Position numbers and translations under genes: made by a program
Assembly: GCA_009768925.2 (NCBI GenBank)
Contig: VHIT02000018.1
Coordinates: 372,001-436,000, forward strand
Source of the DNA: Cryptosporidium bovis
Taxonomy: Eukaryota; Apicomplexa; Conoidasida; Eucoccidiorida; Cryptosporidiidae
DNA length: 64,000 bases
Reading direction: 5' to 3'
Notes under the pieces: model-generated
Seen by the model: only the letters and a program-made list of their open reading frames with translations
Told to the model about the DNA's origin: nothing
Databases searched by the model: none
Part shown: piece after piece, positions 18,706 through 28,499 of the stretch
Layout of the letters: every line of letters begins with the position of its first letter
How positions within the stretch are numbered: position 1 is the first letter of the stretch

Positions 18706-21700
18706 TTAAGAAATAATAATAGGTCCTGAAGAATTAATATCAGTATTGCCATTATTGCCAGAGCTTAGTAATAGTTGATATTTGGTTAAAAAATCACTAA
18801 TATTTATAATACCATTTGTAATATTGGCAAAATCAGTAATAAATTGCCTCAACCTCGGCCCCCTTAGACTTTTAAATGAGAAATTGATAATGTTAGCTTG
18901 CTTAATGTTATAAAATGGATTCACAAGTAGTTCTGGATATATTTGTGAATAATCTTTCGAATACATTTCATTTATTGTCAAAAAAAAAATGCTTGGATAA
19001 TAATCAATAATTGATGTCAAAAGCTTACATGTTTGGAGCATTAAGTTATTATTGTCATATGAGTGATAGTTACACATTAAATAAATGATTAATTTGTTTA
19101 AATTATCGTTCCATATAATGTGACTTTGACCAAATATGTGGATAGCATTACTTAATTTTGTCAAGTATGTTAATATTGTATTTAATAATTGCTTATCTTT
19201 AAATTGTAGTGATCTTATACCAATATCTAAACTATACAAGAAGTAATCTGATGTAAGTAATGTATGCACCGAAGAAGTCATTTTGTTTGCATTTCCAAGT
19301 TGTGATGTTTGCCATAAAAAAAATGGCTCAATCGACCTCGATAATTCGCCATCACTTATTGTATAAAATTTATTTATCCAAAATTCATACAATATTGCAT
19401 CAATACCATCATTATGCATAATATTTACAATATTGTCTTTTTCTTGTAAATTTACCTTTTTCAGTATTTCATGTAACAGTAATGTACAACCACCATGTCT
19501 TTGTTTAATCGAAATCGTATTATTATTTGAAATAATATTACTTATATTGATATGATTATTACCAATACTATTATTACTGATGTTATTGTGCTCATTTATT
19601 GACATATTTAAATCGTTCTTCAACCGAAATATTGACTCTTTAATATTACTATATGCATATTCCCATGTACACCATTGTTCATTAACAATGTTATTGTTTT
19701 GTACTAAATTATTGTACCCATTTAGTTCGGATATAACGCTTGAAGACCATGTAAGTGATATATATCTTAATATTAAACAACATATTGATATAATAATATC
19801 TTTTGGACATGATAAACAACTCTCACCACCTGTAAAACTTCTTCTTGTGCATACCATTAAATTGTGCAAAGATATATTTCTTTTATGTTGATACATCATA
19901 TGTGATATCAATGCAACACCAAATCCTTGTGATTCACTATATAAATTAAATGAATTAAATAATAATGATTTTAATTTTTCACCTAACATGTACATTTTCT
20001 GATCATTTTTAGAAAATATATTCCCCAGTAATAAGCTTAATTTAACTGGAATAATATTATTGCAATTATTAATAGGATTATTATCATTAAGGCTGGCATT
20101 AACCCCATTACAAATTGTTGATTCACTATTTAGATCGTTTTCCATGCAGAACATGCAAGATTTTAATATTTTTAATAGAACAAAGATTGACCAAATATAA
20201 CAACATTGTGAAACCACTTGTGTATCATTGTTATCATTTGGGGTAGACAAAGGTGAAAATAATGTGGTTGGAATATTATCAATAGTAATATTAACAGTAT
20301 GGTAAATAAAGGACTTGATTGAATCGGCTAAATCACTTATGCTCTTATTATTATTCAACATTGTATAACAGAGTAAATATGAATAACCACCTATAAAACC
20401 AATATTCTCATCTATTTTACTTATATTACTATATAAATTTTCATTTGGCAGAAATTTCAATTTAAAGTTAATGACTTGTATGATACCTTGGCTCAATTCA
20501 TATAATATTTGATAACTGTTTGGATTGTTTTTAATGTGATCTACTCCAAATTGGCACAGTTCTTCAAATGTAGCTGATACTAATACCAAGTTTGTATTTT
20601 GTGAAATATCTATCAAGTATTTAATACATAATAACCATATTCGAGAATATTTGGAATCCGAGAATAAGTGGGCAGACTTTTGTATTAACAATGTTACCTG
20701 ATACATACATGATTGAACTTTTGGAATACTTGTACATAATAATTCTATTATACTTGATGTTATTCCCTCTAATGTATTACTTGATTCTATCAATGTGTCT
20801 AAAAATCTTAAGAAAACTACACAACCCACATGATCATTTTCGTTTGAGCATGCAAGTAGTGAATGTTGAATGTAATTCATAAAACTATAGCTGTGTGTTG
20901 TTCCAATTGATTGCAAAAAGAAATATATATCATTAATATGTATTGATACTGTATCAAGAAAATCTAAAAACTCTTCCAATGAATCATCCAACTTCACGTC
21001 TTTAAGACCAAAATTTGAATATGTCACTATTCTTGCATTTAATATTGAATTGTCATTTATCCCTTGTCTTTCCCAATAATAAAAGTCAGTTCTACACTGT
21101 GTAGCCAGTGACTGTATTGCAGGTGTTATAAATGTACTCGCTATTAAAAATGCCTGTTCTTTATTTATTATTCCCTCGTTTAATATATCTCTTAAGGTAC
21201 ACCACATGTTTACTAATACTCCTGGTATTCTTATATTTAATGTTAGCAGTAATAGTAACATGTCCGACAAAAAAAATAGTGGATTCTCTAATTTTTTATT
21301 CTGAATTATACTCTTAATTTCAGGTAATGTACTCACAATAAACATTATTGGATAGCCTTCCAATAAACTAAAAATTACTCCAGACCAACTTAATATTGAT
21401 CTTTCCGTCTCCTCATCTAAATCTATTTGAGGAACATTCATTTTTAATGTACTCCATGTATTTATTCTGATCATTTGATTAGTTGAATTGTTATTATCAC
21501 CGTCATTGCAGTTTTTATTTAACTCGCAATTATTAATATTATTCGATGGAAGTGGTATTTGTCGAAGTTTTTCATATAATTTTTTTAAATAATTTAGCAA
21601 GGACATTATAACCGCAGTCTCTGATTCAGTTGAAAATTTGATTGTAACATGAACGTTATTGTTAGAGTCTTCTATCAATGTATAAATTCCATTAAGTGAA

Positions 21701-22563
21701 TCAAATACATTACCTTGCTTCTGCATATAATACGAACATCTTGGAAGTCCTCTTACAAATAATTCAGCAAGTCTATACGGAGCAATATACAAATTTGTCT
21801 CTAATAATTTTGAAACTACCACTGATAATGCTTTATGATTAAATAATGGTATCTCAAATTTTTCAAAATATTCTATTAATATATCTAGCATTAAGTCCAG
21901 TAATTTTTTATTTACATCATTATAGTTATTTTCCTGGTCTACTAATATAAATGTCATGCATTCAGATATATAGTCTAGTGTCTTTGGCAATATATTCTCA
22001 ATAAGCATCAGTTTTCTGTTGTTTTCCAACATATTACATGAATCTGGTATATATCTAAACATATTTAATATTATCCATTCTTTTGTTATACTGGATTCAT
22101 TTAATTTCAGACCACAATTTAAATCCCTTATTCTTAAACATGTGTCAAACCCGTCAGGCCAAGATCCATCCAACACACCTGTTACTATCAAATATGAAAG
22201 GCCTTCTCCTATTTTACTTAAAAATGGGCTTGTTGATCTTGAACCATTACTATTGTGATTGCAACTACTTTCTAAATATTCTGAAATAAATTTTGAATAT
22301 ATTTGCTCAAATACTATTTTTGAACCTCCATTTTCCATTAATTCCTTATAATTATTTGATAATTTCTTACATAATGTCTGAGCTGCTATATATTGAACTT
22401 CTGGTTCAGAATTTAGTCTTAAAAGTTCGTTACATATTTGCCAAGCTTGTATTGACTCCTGAAATTCCAACAAATATTTATTCGCTTCTGAGCGTTTATA
22501 AGAATCTACACTTGTCCATAATTCTGTTATTTTCGAGTGAACTATATCACGTGTAAAAACCAT
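18706..22563 (-). CDS. Karyopherin, transportin-3/importin-13 (Mtr10) family
   Basis: 1,285 residues, single exon, ATG at 22563-22561. The N-terminus carries the importin-beta Ran-binding HEAT start: RSEANKYLLEFQESIQAWQI, then EPEVQYIAAQTLCKKLSNNY, close to TNPO3/IPO13 (F...Q..aWqi...LL). HEAT-like helices continue throughout (LVNMWCTLRDIL, LLCTSIPKVQSCMYQV and a C-terminal LRQFITDFANITNG). TNPO3 imports SR splicing factors and Mtr10 imports Npl3. IPO13 carries Mago/Y14 and UBC9. It is longer than human TNPO3 (~920) because of Asn-rich inserts, for example around 950-985. An importin role is likely; which cargo applies cannot be told. Confidence 0.85.
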   Translation of the reverse strand: MVFTRDIVHSKITELWTSVDSYKRSEANKYLLEFQESIQAWQICNELLRLNSEPEVQYIAAQTLCKKLSNNYKELMENGGSKIVFEQIYSKFISEYLESSCNHNSNGSRSTSPFLSKIGEGLSYLIVTGVLDGSWPDGFDTCLRIRDLNCGLKLNESSITKEWIILNMFRYIPDSCNMLENNRKLMLIENILPKTLDYISECMTFILVDQENNYNDVNKKLLDLMLDILIEYFEKFEIPLFNHKALSVVVSKLLETNLYIAPYRLAELFVRGLPRCSYYMQKQGNVFDSLNGIYTLIEDSNNNVHVTIKFSTESETAVIMSLLNYLKKLYEKLRQIPLPSNNINNCELNKNCNDGDNNNSTNQMIRINTWSTLKMNVPQIDLDEETERSILSWSGVIFSLLEGYPIMFIVSTLPEIKSIIQNKKLENPLFFLSDMLLLLLTLNIRIPGVLVNMWCTLRDILNEGIINKEQAFLIASTFITPAIQSLATQCRTDFYYWERQGINDNSILNARIVTYSNFGLKDVKLDDSLEEFLDFLDTVSIHINDIYFFLQSIGTTHSYSFMNYIQHSLLACSNENDHVGCVVFLRFLDTLIESSNTLEGITSSIIELLCTSIPKVQSCMYQVTLLIQKSAHLFSDSKYSRIWLLCIKYLIDISQNTNLVLVSATFEELCQFGVDHIKNNPNSYQILYELSQGIIQVINFKLKFLPNENLYSNISKIDENIGFIGGYSYLLCYTMLNNNKSISDLADSIKSFIYHTVNITIDNIPTTLFSPLSTPNDNNDTQVVSQCCYIWSIFVLLKILKSCMFCMENDLNSESTICNGVNASLNDNNPINNCNNIIPVKLSLLLGNIFSKNDQKMYMLGEKLKSLLFNSFNLYSESQGFGVALISHMMYQHKRNISLHNLMVCTRRSFTGGESCLSCPKDIIISICCLILRYISLTWSSSVISELNGYNNLVQNNNIVNEQWCTWEYAYSNIKESIFRLKNDLNMSINEHNNISNNSIGNNHINISNIISNNNTISIKQRHGGCTLLLHEILKKVNLQEKDNIVNIMHNDGIDAILYEFWINKFYTISDGELSRSIEPFFLWQTSQLGNANKMTSSVHTLLTSDYFLYSLDIGIRSLQFKDKQLLNTILTYLTKLSNAIHIFGQSHIIWNDNLNKLIIYLMCNYHSYDNNNLMLQTCKLLTSIIDYYPSIFFLTINEMYSKDYSQIYPELLVNPFYNIKQANIINFSFKSLRGPRLRQFITDFANITNGIINISDFLTKYQLLLSSGNNGNTDINSSGPIIIS

Positions 22564-23115
22564 TTGAAATTAGTTATTAATTTATTTTCCCTTAAACACC
22601 ACAATTTATCTCTTCCTATGTATTACCCCTTAAAAGCAAATAACCTTTGATTATCCTTATCTATATCCTTATTCGCTTATATTAAATTTATTCTTTTTCC
22701 TCCAATTTACTCTGAATCCTCCTTTTTAAACTATAAAACTTTACGATTTAATCTTTATATTTATTGTGTTTTAACCGCCGAATGGCGCGTAAATGAATTC
22801 AAAATTTATTTCCCAGTCACTAAATTACCAATGGGTATAAATGCATTCAAAACATCTAATAAAGAAAGTGTAAGTTTGGTTTGTTCGACAATATTTAGAC
22901 TATGTTTGAAATTATGACATGATACAAATAAATTTCACTTATCTATTCAAGTTTGAGATATTTAACTTGTTAATTAAATGTATTTATTTCACTGTATGAG
23001 TGTGTCAAAGTTACCTCAAATAACCAACTAATATTAGTATTAATGATAAAATGATGATACAGACATTAAAAATGTAGTTTAAGTAAGTTAGAGATTAATT
23101 ATAAATAGAGAATGA
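22564..23115. promoter_or_regulatory. Transportin promoter with GGCGCG site
   Basis: 552 bp between tandem minus-strand genes. AACCGCCGAATGGCGCGTAAATG at ~22773-22795 (GGCGCG at 22784-22789) lies about 220 bp upstream of the transportin ATG and resembles the E2F-like elements elsewhere in the window. The rest is AT-rich. Confidence 0.45.
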
Positions 23116-25080
23116 TCACATATTATAATGAAATAGTGGATAAGTTTTAATTATAAAATCAACATCATTCTCATTAGTTACATGTTTATTTGTATTGCGA
23201 GAATTATCATTTAGTTCCCATTTTATAGATAAAAATGTTCCCGAAACAAGGTGATTATTTTCACTTATTGTTTGCATTGCAAGATTTCTTGGTATACCAA
23301 AATCTTGTATAACACCTATTAACATTAGTTTGCTATTTTTCGAACAATTCATAAGATAACAATACAACCATACCATGTTTGACTCTTTGAATGTGATGGC
23401 CATTCTTTGAAAAGAAACACAAAAATCTGAAATAGTCTTTTCGCGATTTCTTGAATGAATCGGAAGTTCTCTTAGGCGAATTTTGCTTAATGCCTTTACA
23501 TCGTACTTAGAATGAGATAATAATATACTACTATTGCTGTTGATGTTTCCAAAAGAATAATCAATATTAAAGGGATCATTGTTTATTTCTGAACTATTTT
23601 GGTCACTTATAAATAATTCATATACACTTTGTGAATTAGCAAATATAAAACTAGATAGATCATTATTTAATTTGTTGTCTATACATGTAACTTTTGGTAA
23701 GAACACTTTTGTTTCAAAACTAAATTTATGACAAACGGTTGAGTATTCCCAACTATATGTATCATATATTCTAAAATAACCACCTTCCCAAATTGTACCT
23801 ATTACTGAAAATGTATTGGAAACTGCGATTGAAACACAATCATGAGCAATTGTCGGACCTCTTGTTACAATTCTTCCATTGTTTATAAATAAATCAGAAT
23901 TATTTTGATATCCTAATTTTCTTGAGTCATGCGTATACAAGTAAACATATGTAAATTCTCTTATCGCAGATCCGTCTCCCACATATAATTTAGACCCATC
24001 TGATGACCACGCTAATGAACCAAGTTTAAATAAATCAGCATAATAAATAAGTTTCCATTCACCATTTCTGTTCAATATATCTATTGATGAACGAAGATTT
24101 AAATTTGAAGAGCCTGATAAATTACCTATTCCAAATGCTCCATTACTTTTCAGAACTGATATTTTGTACTCCCATATTGAAAATGAGTTTGAATAACCTA
24201 TTGCGATTACATTGCCTATAGGTCTTACTGCAACGCATTTTATCTTATTGTAGTAATTTTTATTGCTTTTATTGATGTTATAATTATTATTATTACTGTT
24301 TTTATTTTTACTAACACTGTTTAGTACTTTATGCTCCCTTGCAAATGATCGTATACCTTTTAAATTACGTATTTCATTTTCTGATGGTTTTGAAAATATA
24401 CTAAAACCTGAATATTTATTTTCACTTCCATTTATAATATGAATTAGATTTAAAGTTCCAGGGATCCATGTCATTTCTTCTCTCTCATCTTCTCCGCCAT
24501 TATATTCTCTAATTGACGTTAGCTCCACTCTCCAAATGAAATAAAATACTAAAGAAATTACATATCTTATTGGTTCCAATATGTATTTCCAATATAACGA
24601 ATATATCGGAGATACAGATGGAGTTTCTGTAATTACTTGCAAATTTGCACCAGTTAATTCTGTCTTGTATAATGAATTTGGTATAACTATCCCTGTTATA
24701 TCTTGAAGTACTGATAAAAATGTTATATATAAAAATAAGATAAATCTGCCTATTTTGCCCCAATTGTTGAAGAAAAGTGAAGAATCATCTGAATTATCAA
24801 TCTCCAAATAGTGTATCTTATTTGAATTATTTTTTTCAAACTGATTCAAATAATGTTGAGAACCACTTGTTTTTTCTATTGGAATGCTCCATAGATGTTG
24901 CTCAGCAAACAATTTCTCATTTCCCGAAAGTGGTATGCCACCTAGTTCATTAGCAGATACTACTTTATATTCTGTTTCTAATATTGATTCTGTTAATATT
25001 GATTTCCTTTCCGTTTCAATATCACAATTCAATGGTCGTATATAACTACTTGAACACCAAATAGCTTCTAAGTTATCCAT
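23116..25080 (-). CDS. WD40-repeat protein, aladin (AAAS)-like
   Basis: 654 residues from ATG 25080-25078; the frame reaches a GTG at 25092 but ATG is preferred. WD-type blades include IKCVAVRPIGNVIAIGYSNS followed by FSIWEY, then LFKLGSLAWSSDGSKLYVGD, and CVSIAVSNTFSVIGTIWEGG. The pattern of LAWSSDGSKL following a V..HP/RP blade recalls the nuclear-pore protein aladin. Two hydrophobic stretches precede the propeller (FILFLYITFLSVLQDITGIV at ~112-131 and a second at ~170-190), which may be buried helices or membrane-contacting. The orthology is tentative because the second half is diverged and interrupted by Asn/Ser inserts. A generic WD40 scaffold is the safe reading. Confidence 0.55.
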   Translation of the reverse strand: MDNLEAIWCSSSYIRPLNCDIETERKSILTESILETEYKVVSANELGGIPLSGNEKLFAEQHLWSIPIEKTSGSQHYLNQFEKNNSNKIHYLEIDNSDDSSLFFNNWGKIGRFILFLYITFLSVLQDITGIVIPNSLYKTELTGANLQVITETPSVSPIYSLYWKYILEPIRYVISLVFYFIWRVELTSIREYNGGEDEREEMTWIPGTLNLIHIINGSENKYSGFSIFSKPSENEIRNLKGIRSFAREHKVLNSVSKNKNSNNNNYNINKSNKNYYNKIKCVAVRPIGNVIAIGYSNSFSIWEYKISVLKSNGAFGIGNLSGSSNLNLRSSIDILNRNGEWKLIYYADLFKLGSLAWSSDGSKLYVGDGSAIREFTYVYLYTHDSRKLGYQNNSDLFINNGRIVTRGPTIAHDCVSIAVSNTFSVIGTIWEGGYFRIYDTYSWEYSTVCHKFSFETKVFLPKVTCIDNKLNNDLSSFIFANSQSVYELFISDQNSSEINNDPFNIDYSFGNINSNSSILLSHSKYDVKALSKIRLRELPIHSRNREKTISDFCVSFQRMAITFKESNMVWLYCYLMNCSKNSKLMLIGVIQDFGIPRNLAMQTISENNHLVSGTFLSIKWELNDNSRNTNKHVTNENDVDFIIKTYPLFHYNM

Positions 25081-25530
25081 ACTATCCCCCACAACTTTAG
25101 TTAAAAGAAAAATAAATAAAAATCACAACATATAATTGTAATGTCTAGTTAATGCCTATATAGGTGTGAGTTAAACTATCCTTCTGATGATAATATGTCA
25201 CTATTATGTATAATAAAGCGATTTTATACCATAATATTAACGAAAAATATTTGATTATTGGAAAAGTACAATCTTTAAATAACAACACAAATTTTGTATT
25301 GCCTTTTATTAACCGGTAACCTTTTTTGTTTCCATTAAACATAAAATGCGGGAGACCGTTTCAATCTTAAAAAAATAATTGCTATTTGTGATTGTTTAAA
25401 AAATAAAGCAAGTTATTTCCTCATTTAAATATAAATAAATATTTTAAGTGTCCAATATCGATATAGTTTTTCTTAAATATTTTACTTATAATAATAATTT
25501 GTGTTGTTGAATAAATACAGCCATTTTACA
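25081..25530. other. Intergenic, divergent promoter region
   Basis: 450 bp between divergent genes. It includes a TTAACCGGTAACC palindrome around 25309-25321 and otherwise AT-rich sequence. No E2F-like or TGCATG site seen. Confidence 0.4.
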
Positions 25531-26490
25531 ATGGTAATATTTGATTCTTTTGCTCCCTTACCCAAAATTGAAATAGTCAACGATTATCCAATTCTTGTTA
25601 AAGAGCTTGTTCAAAATACCGATAATATGGATGATTCTCAAACTATACCAATTATTAGGTACATCAGAAGTGATAATCGTCAAACTGAAGAGATAAGACC
25701 AATAAGTATTCGTACAAACGTAATTGGAATGGCAGATGGCTCCGCATATGTATCAATGGGTAAAACAAAAGTATTATGCAGTGTTTATGGTCCAAATATA
25801 TCTAGGCAAAATACGTCTGACAATGGCCTTTCAGTTACTGTTGAATTTGTTACTGGATCTTTTTGTAGAGAAAAAGATACTTTTATTTCAAAAACTAAAT
25901 TTTCAAGACATCAAAATGAACAAACTGACATTAAATCAAATGACAGGCTTAAGTCAATAACTTTAGAAAAAATTATTCACTCTATTATTTGTCATAGCAA
26001 ATACAAAAGAAACAAGATTGAATGTTATTTTTACCTAATTGAAGATGATGGTTCGTCTTTCTCAGCAACTATTTTAGCTTCTTGTCTTGCTCTTTGTGAT
26101 GCTCAAGTTGAATTAATTGGACTTTACTCATCAATAAAAATTATCGCTACACCTCTTAAAAATATTTTTAAAGATGATAATAGTAATAATAATGATTCTG
26201 AAGATGAATATATTATGTTAATAGACCCAACTAACTTTGAATTAAATAAATTAAATAACAATTATTCATCTCTCGAACTTGGTATGTGCACTATTAGAAA
26301 CCAAATAATTCACATGTCTGCAGTTGGTGATTTCTTTAGTGATCAATCTAGAGTTAATGAAGCATTTGCACTTGCTGAAGCCTCTTGTAGTGCCCTAGTT
26401 AATGAAATAAAGGATCATATGATTGCTGAAATGATCAATTGTGACAATGATAACAATAGTGACAACATTGATAATGTTTCAAGTCAATAA
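25531..26490 (+). CDS. RNA exosome subunit MTR3/EXOSC6-like (RNase PH fold)
   Basis: 319 residues from ATG 25531 (MVIFDSFAPLP); the frame extends to a GTG at 25501, rejected in favour of ATG. RPISIRTNVIGMADGSAYVS followed by MGKTKVLCSVYGPN is the RNase PH domain entry shared by RRP41 and MTR3. The later motifs LIEDDGSSFSATILASCLAL and LIDPTNFELNKL match human MTR3 (LLLEDGGSALAAALTAAALA, LLDPTRLEEE) better than RRP41. Eukaryotic exosome ring subunits are catalytically dead; MTR3 pairs with RRP42 in the six-member ring for 3'-5' RNA decay and rRNA processing. Acidic Asn/Asp inserts at ~210-225 and the C-terminus are typical of this genome. Confidence 0.82.
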   Translation: MVIFDSFAPLPKIEIVNDYPILVKELVQNTDNMDDSQTIPIIRYIRSDNRQTEEIRPISIRTNVIGMADGSAYVSMGKTKVLCSVYGPNISRQNTSDNGLSVTVEFVTGSFCREKDTFISKTKFSRHQNEQTDIKSNDRLKSITLEKIIHSIICHSKYKRNKIECYFYLIEDDGSSFSATILASCLALCDAQVELIGLYSSIKIIATPLKNIFKDDNSNNNDSEDEYIMLIDPTNFELNKLNNNYSSLELGMCTIRNQIIHMSAVGDFFSDQSRVNEAFALAEASCSALVNEIKDHMIAEMINCDNDNNSDNIDNVSSQ

Positions 26491-27208
26491 ATTTATATTT
26501 TATAAAAGCTAACTTAATATCGGGTACTTTAACAAATATTATCGCTATCAAATAATGTTTATCATTTTTATTGTTAAATGATTTAATTAAATCCGTGTTT
26601 ATAATTTGTTTTGTTCTTTTTCTAATTACTTTTATCCCTTTCAGTTAAGTGTATATTATAAAAAAGAAAAGAACGGACTTATGACAGTAATGTCAATATT
26701 TGGAAGTCACTAATTGAGAAAATGCATGTGGATTCAGTTTATGTACCGGTATGATCCTACTTTGCAGATTTCATTCATCCACATAAGTTCTATTAGATTG
26801 ATAATTATCATCAAATATAAATTAAGGCGATATTATACTGTATTCAAACTATTTGCGATAATACAAATTTTTAGTTTTTGTTACAAATAGTATTTAGAGT
26901 ACATAATAAATGGAATAAGAAAGTGGGATGGAACAAAGTAAACTACTAAAATATATACAACGTATATGTTTTAATGATCCCAATGTACTAATGGAAAATA
27001 GATTATTTACCCATTTATTTACATATTACTCTAATTGACCATATAGTGTAATTAATTAAGCGCCTTGTAATTAAAATATTTGTCAAAGAAGGAAAAGAAA
27101 CCATAAATATATATGTTAATATAAAACAATAAAGATAGAATTAAGAACAACATAGGTAATTCATTAAAAATAAAGGAGTAATATGTAAAATATAGTATAT
27201 TTACTTCA
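26491..27208. other. Intergenic, tandem plus-strand genes
   Basis: 718 bp between MTR3 and KAE1. A TGCATGTG (26722-26729) and GTACCGGTA (26743-26751) lie close together. No gene or RNA fold recognised. A minus-strand ORF at 27052-27267 overlaps KAE1 exon 1 and is not supported. Confidence 0.4.
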
Positions 27209-28320
27209 ATGGCACCGGAAAATGTAAAACCAATTGTGTCACTAGGAATTGAATCAAGTGCAAACAAAGTTGGAGTAGGGATAGTAACATCTGAAGGAAA
27301 GATACTTGCAAATGTGAAAAGGACATTTGTGGGGAAACCGGTAAGTTATAAGAATATAATATTTGCATTTTTTGGATAATTAGTCGATATTTTTAACAGG
27401 GATTTGGATTTTTGCCAAAAGAAACGGCAGATTTTCACAGAAATAATATATTGGAATTGGTTAAAGAAGCACTCATTGAATCTGGTATAGATAAGAGTTC
27501 AATATGTATAATATCGTTTACACAAGGGCCAGGTATGGGAGCTCCATTATCAGTTGGTGCTTTGGTTGCAAGAGTACTAAGTAGACTTTGGAATAAACCA
27601 CTTATAGGTGTGAATCACTGTGTAGCACACATAGAAATGGGAAGACTAGTTACGAATGCAAACAATCCAATAATATTGTATGCATCAGGTGGTAACACTC
27701 AAATTATTGGATATGCAAATAAAAGGTATAAAATATTAGGTGAAACATTGGACATAGCAATTGGGAATTGTATAGATAGATTTGCAAGATTAATGAAGTT
27801 AGATAATTATCCAGCAGCAGGTTACCACATTGAACAAATGGCAAAAAATGGCAAGAATTTAATATCACTGCCATATGTAGTTAAGGGTATGGATTTATCT
27901 TTTTCCGGAATATTAACATACGGTGAAGAATTAATTGAGAGCAAACAAAAAGAATATAAAAATGATGAATTAAATTTAAAGTCGTTTTATCATGATTTTT
28001 GTTTTTCATTGCAAGAAACATTATTTTCAATGCTAATAGAAGTTACAGAAAGAGCAATGAGTTTAGTTAACTCTGATTCTGTATTATTGGTTGGTGGTGT
28101 AGGTTGTAATTTGAGATTAATTCAGATGATGGAAATAATGGCACACGAGAGAGGTGCAAAAGTTTGTAGTATGGATGATAGCTATTGTGTAGACAATGGT
28201 GCAATGATAGCACATACTGGTATATTAGAATATTCAAAAGGTAAGGTCACTAATATTGAAGATTCTTCTGTATCTCAAAAATACAGAACAGACCAGGTTG
28301 AGGTTTTATGGAGGGACTAA
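27209..28320 (+). CDS. KAE1: KAE1/OSGEP, tRNA N6-threonylcarbamoyladenosine (t6A) transferase, two exons
   Basis: Exon 1 is 27209-27340 (MAPENVKPIVSLGIESSANK). The intron 27341-27399 (59 nt) has donor GTAAGT and acceptor ACAG. Exon 2 is 27400-28320. Both edges are phase 0 and the product is 350 residues, the normal length for the cytosolic enzyme. The join restores KRTFVGKPGFGFLPKETADF. Conserved features are the metal-binding HCVAH (His ~117 and ~121), YASGGNTQ, GETLDIAIGNCIDRFAR, KGMDLSFSGI and the C-terminal DNGAMIAH. As part of KEOPS it transfers the threonylcarbamoyl group from the AMP intermediate to A37 of tRNAs reading ANN codons. It looks fully active. It sits 179 bp upstream of PUS10, another tRNA-modifying enzyme. 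Confidence 0.96.
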
Positions 28321-28499
28321 CGTAAGCATAGTAAACAAAAAAAATGAGTGTTTGAAGAAAGAACTCTAATATTCATTACTACATTTTTATTTCATTTTAA
28401 TTAATTCTTCTGACACAAAACAAGCAGTAATAAGATACCGCTTTTTGTTTTGACTTTAATGACTAATTTTAATGATAAAAAAAAGAAATAATAATATAA

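Noticed and set aside
25081-25092. GTG start for the WD40 protein (and GTG/TTG starts of eIF2B epsilon, the RRM protein, MTR3, RPN6, SF-assemblin and the giant ankyrin protein)
   Set aside because: Nuclear eukaryotic genes start at ATG, and in each case an ATG a few codons downstream gives a sensible N-terminus.
27052-27267. 71-codon minus-strand ORF
   Set aside because: It overlaps the clearly conserved first exon of KAE1.
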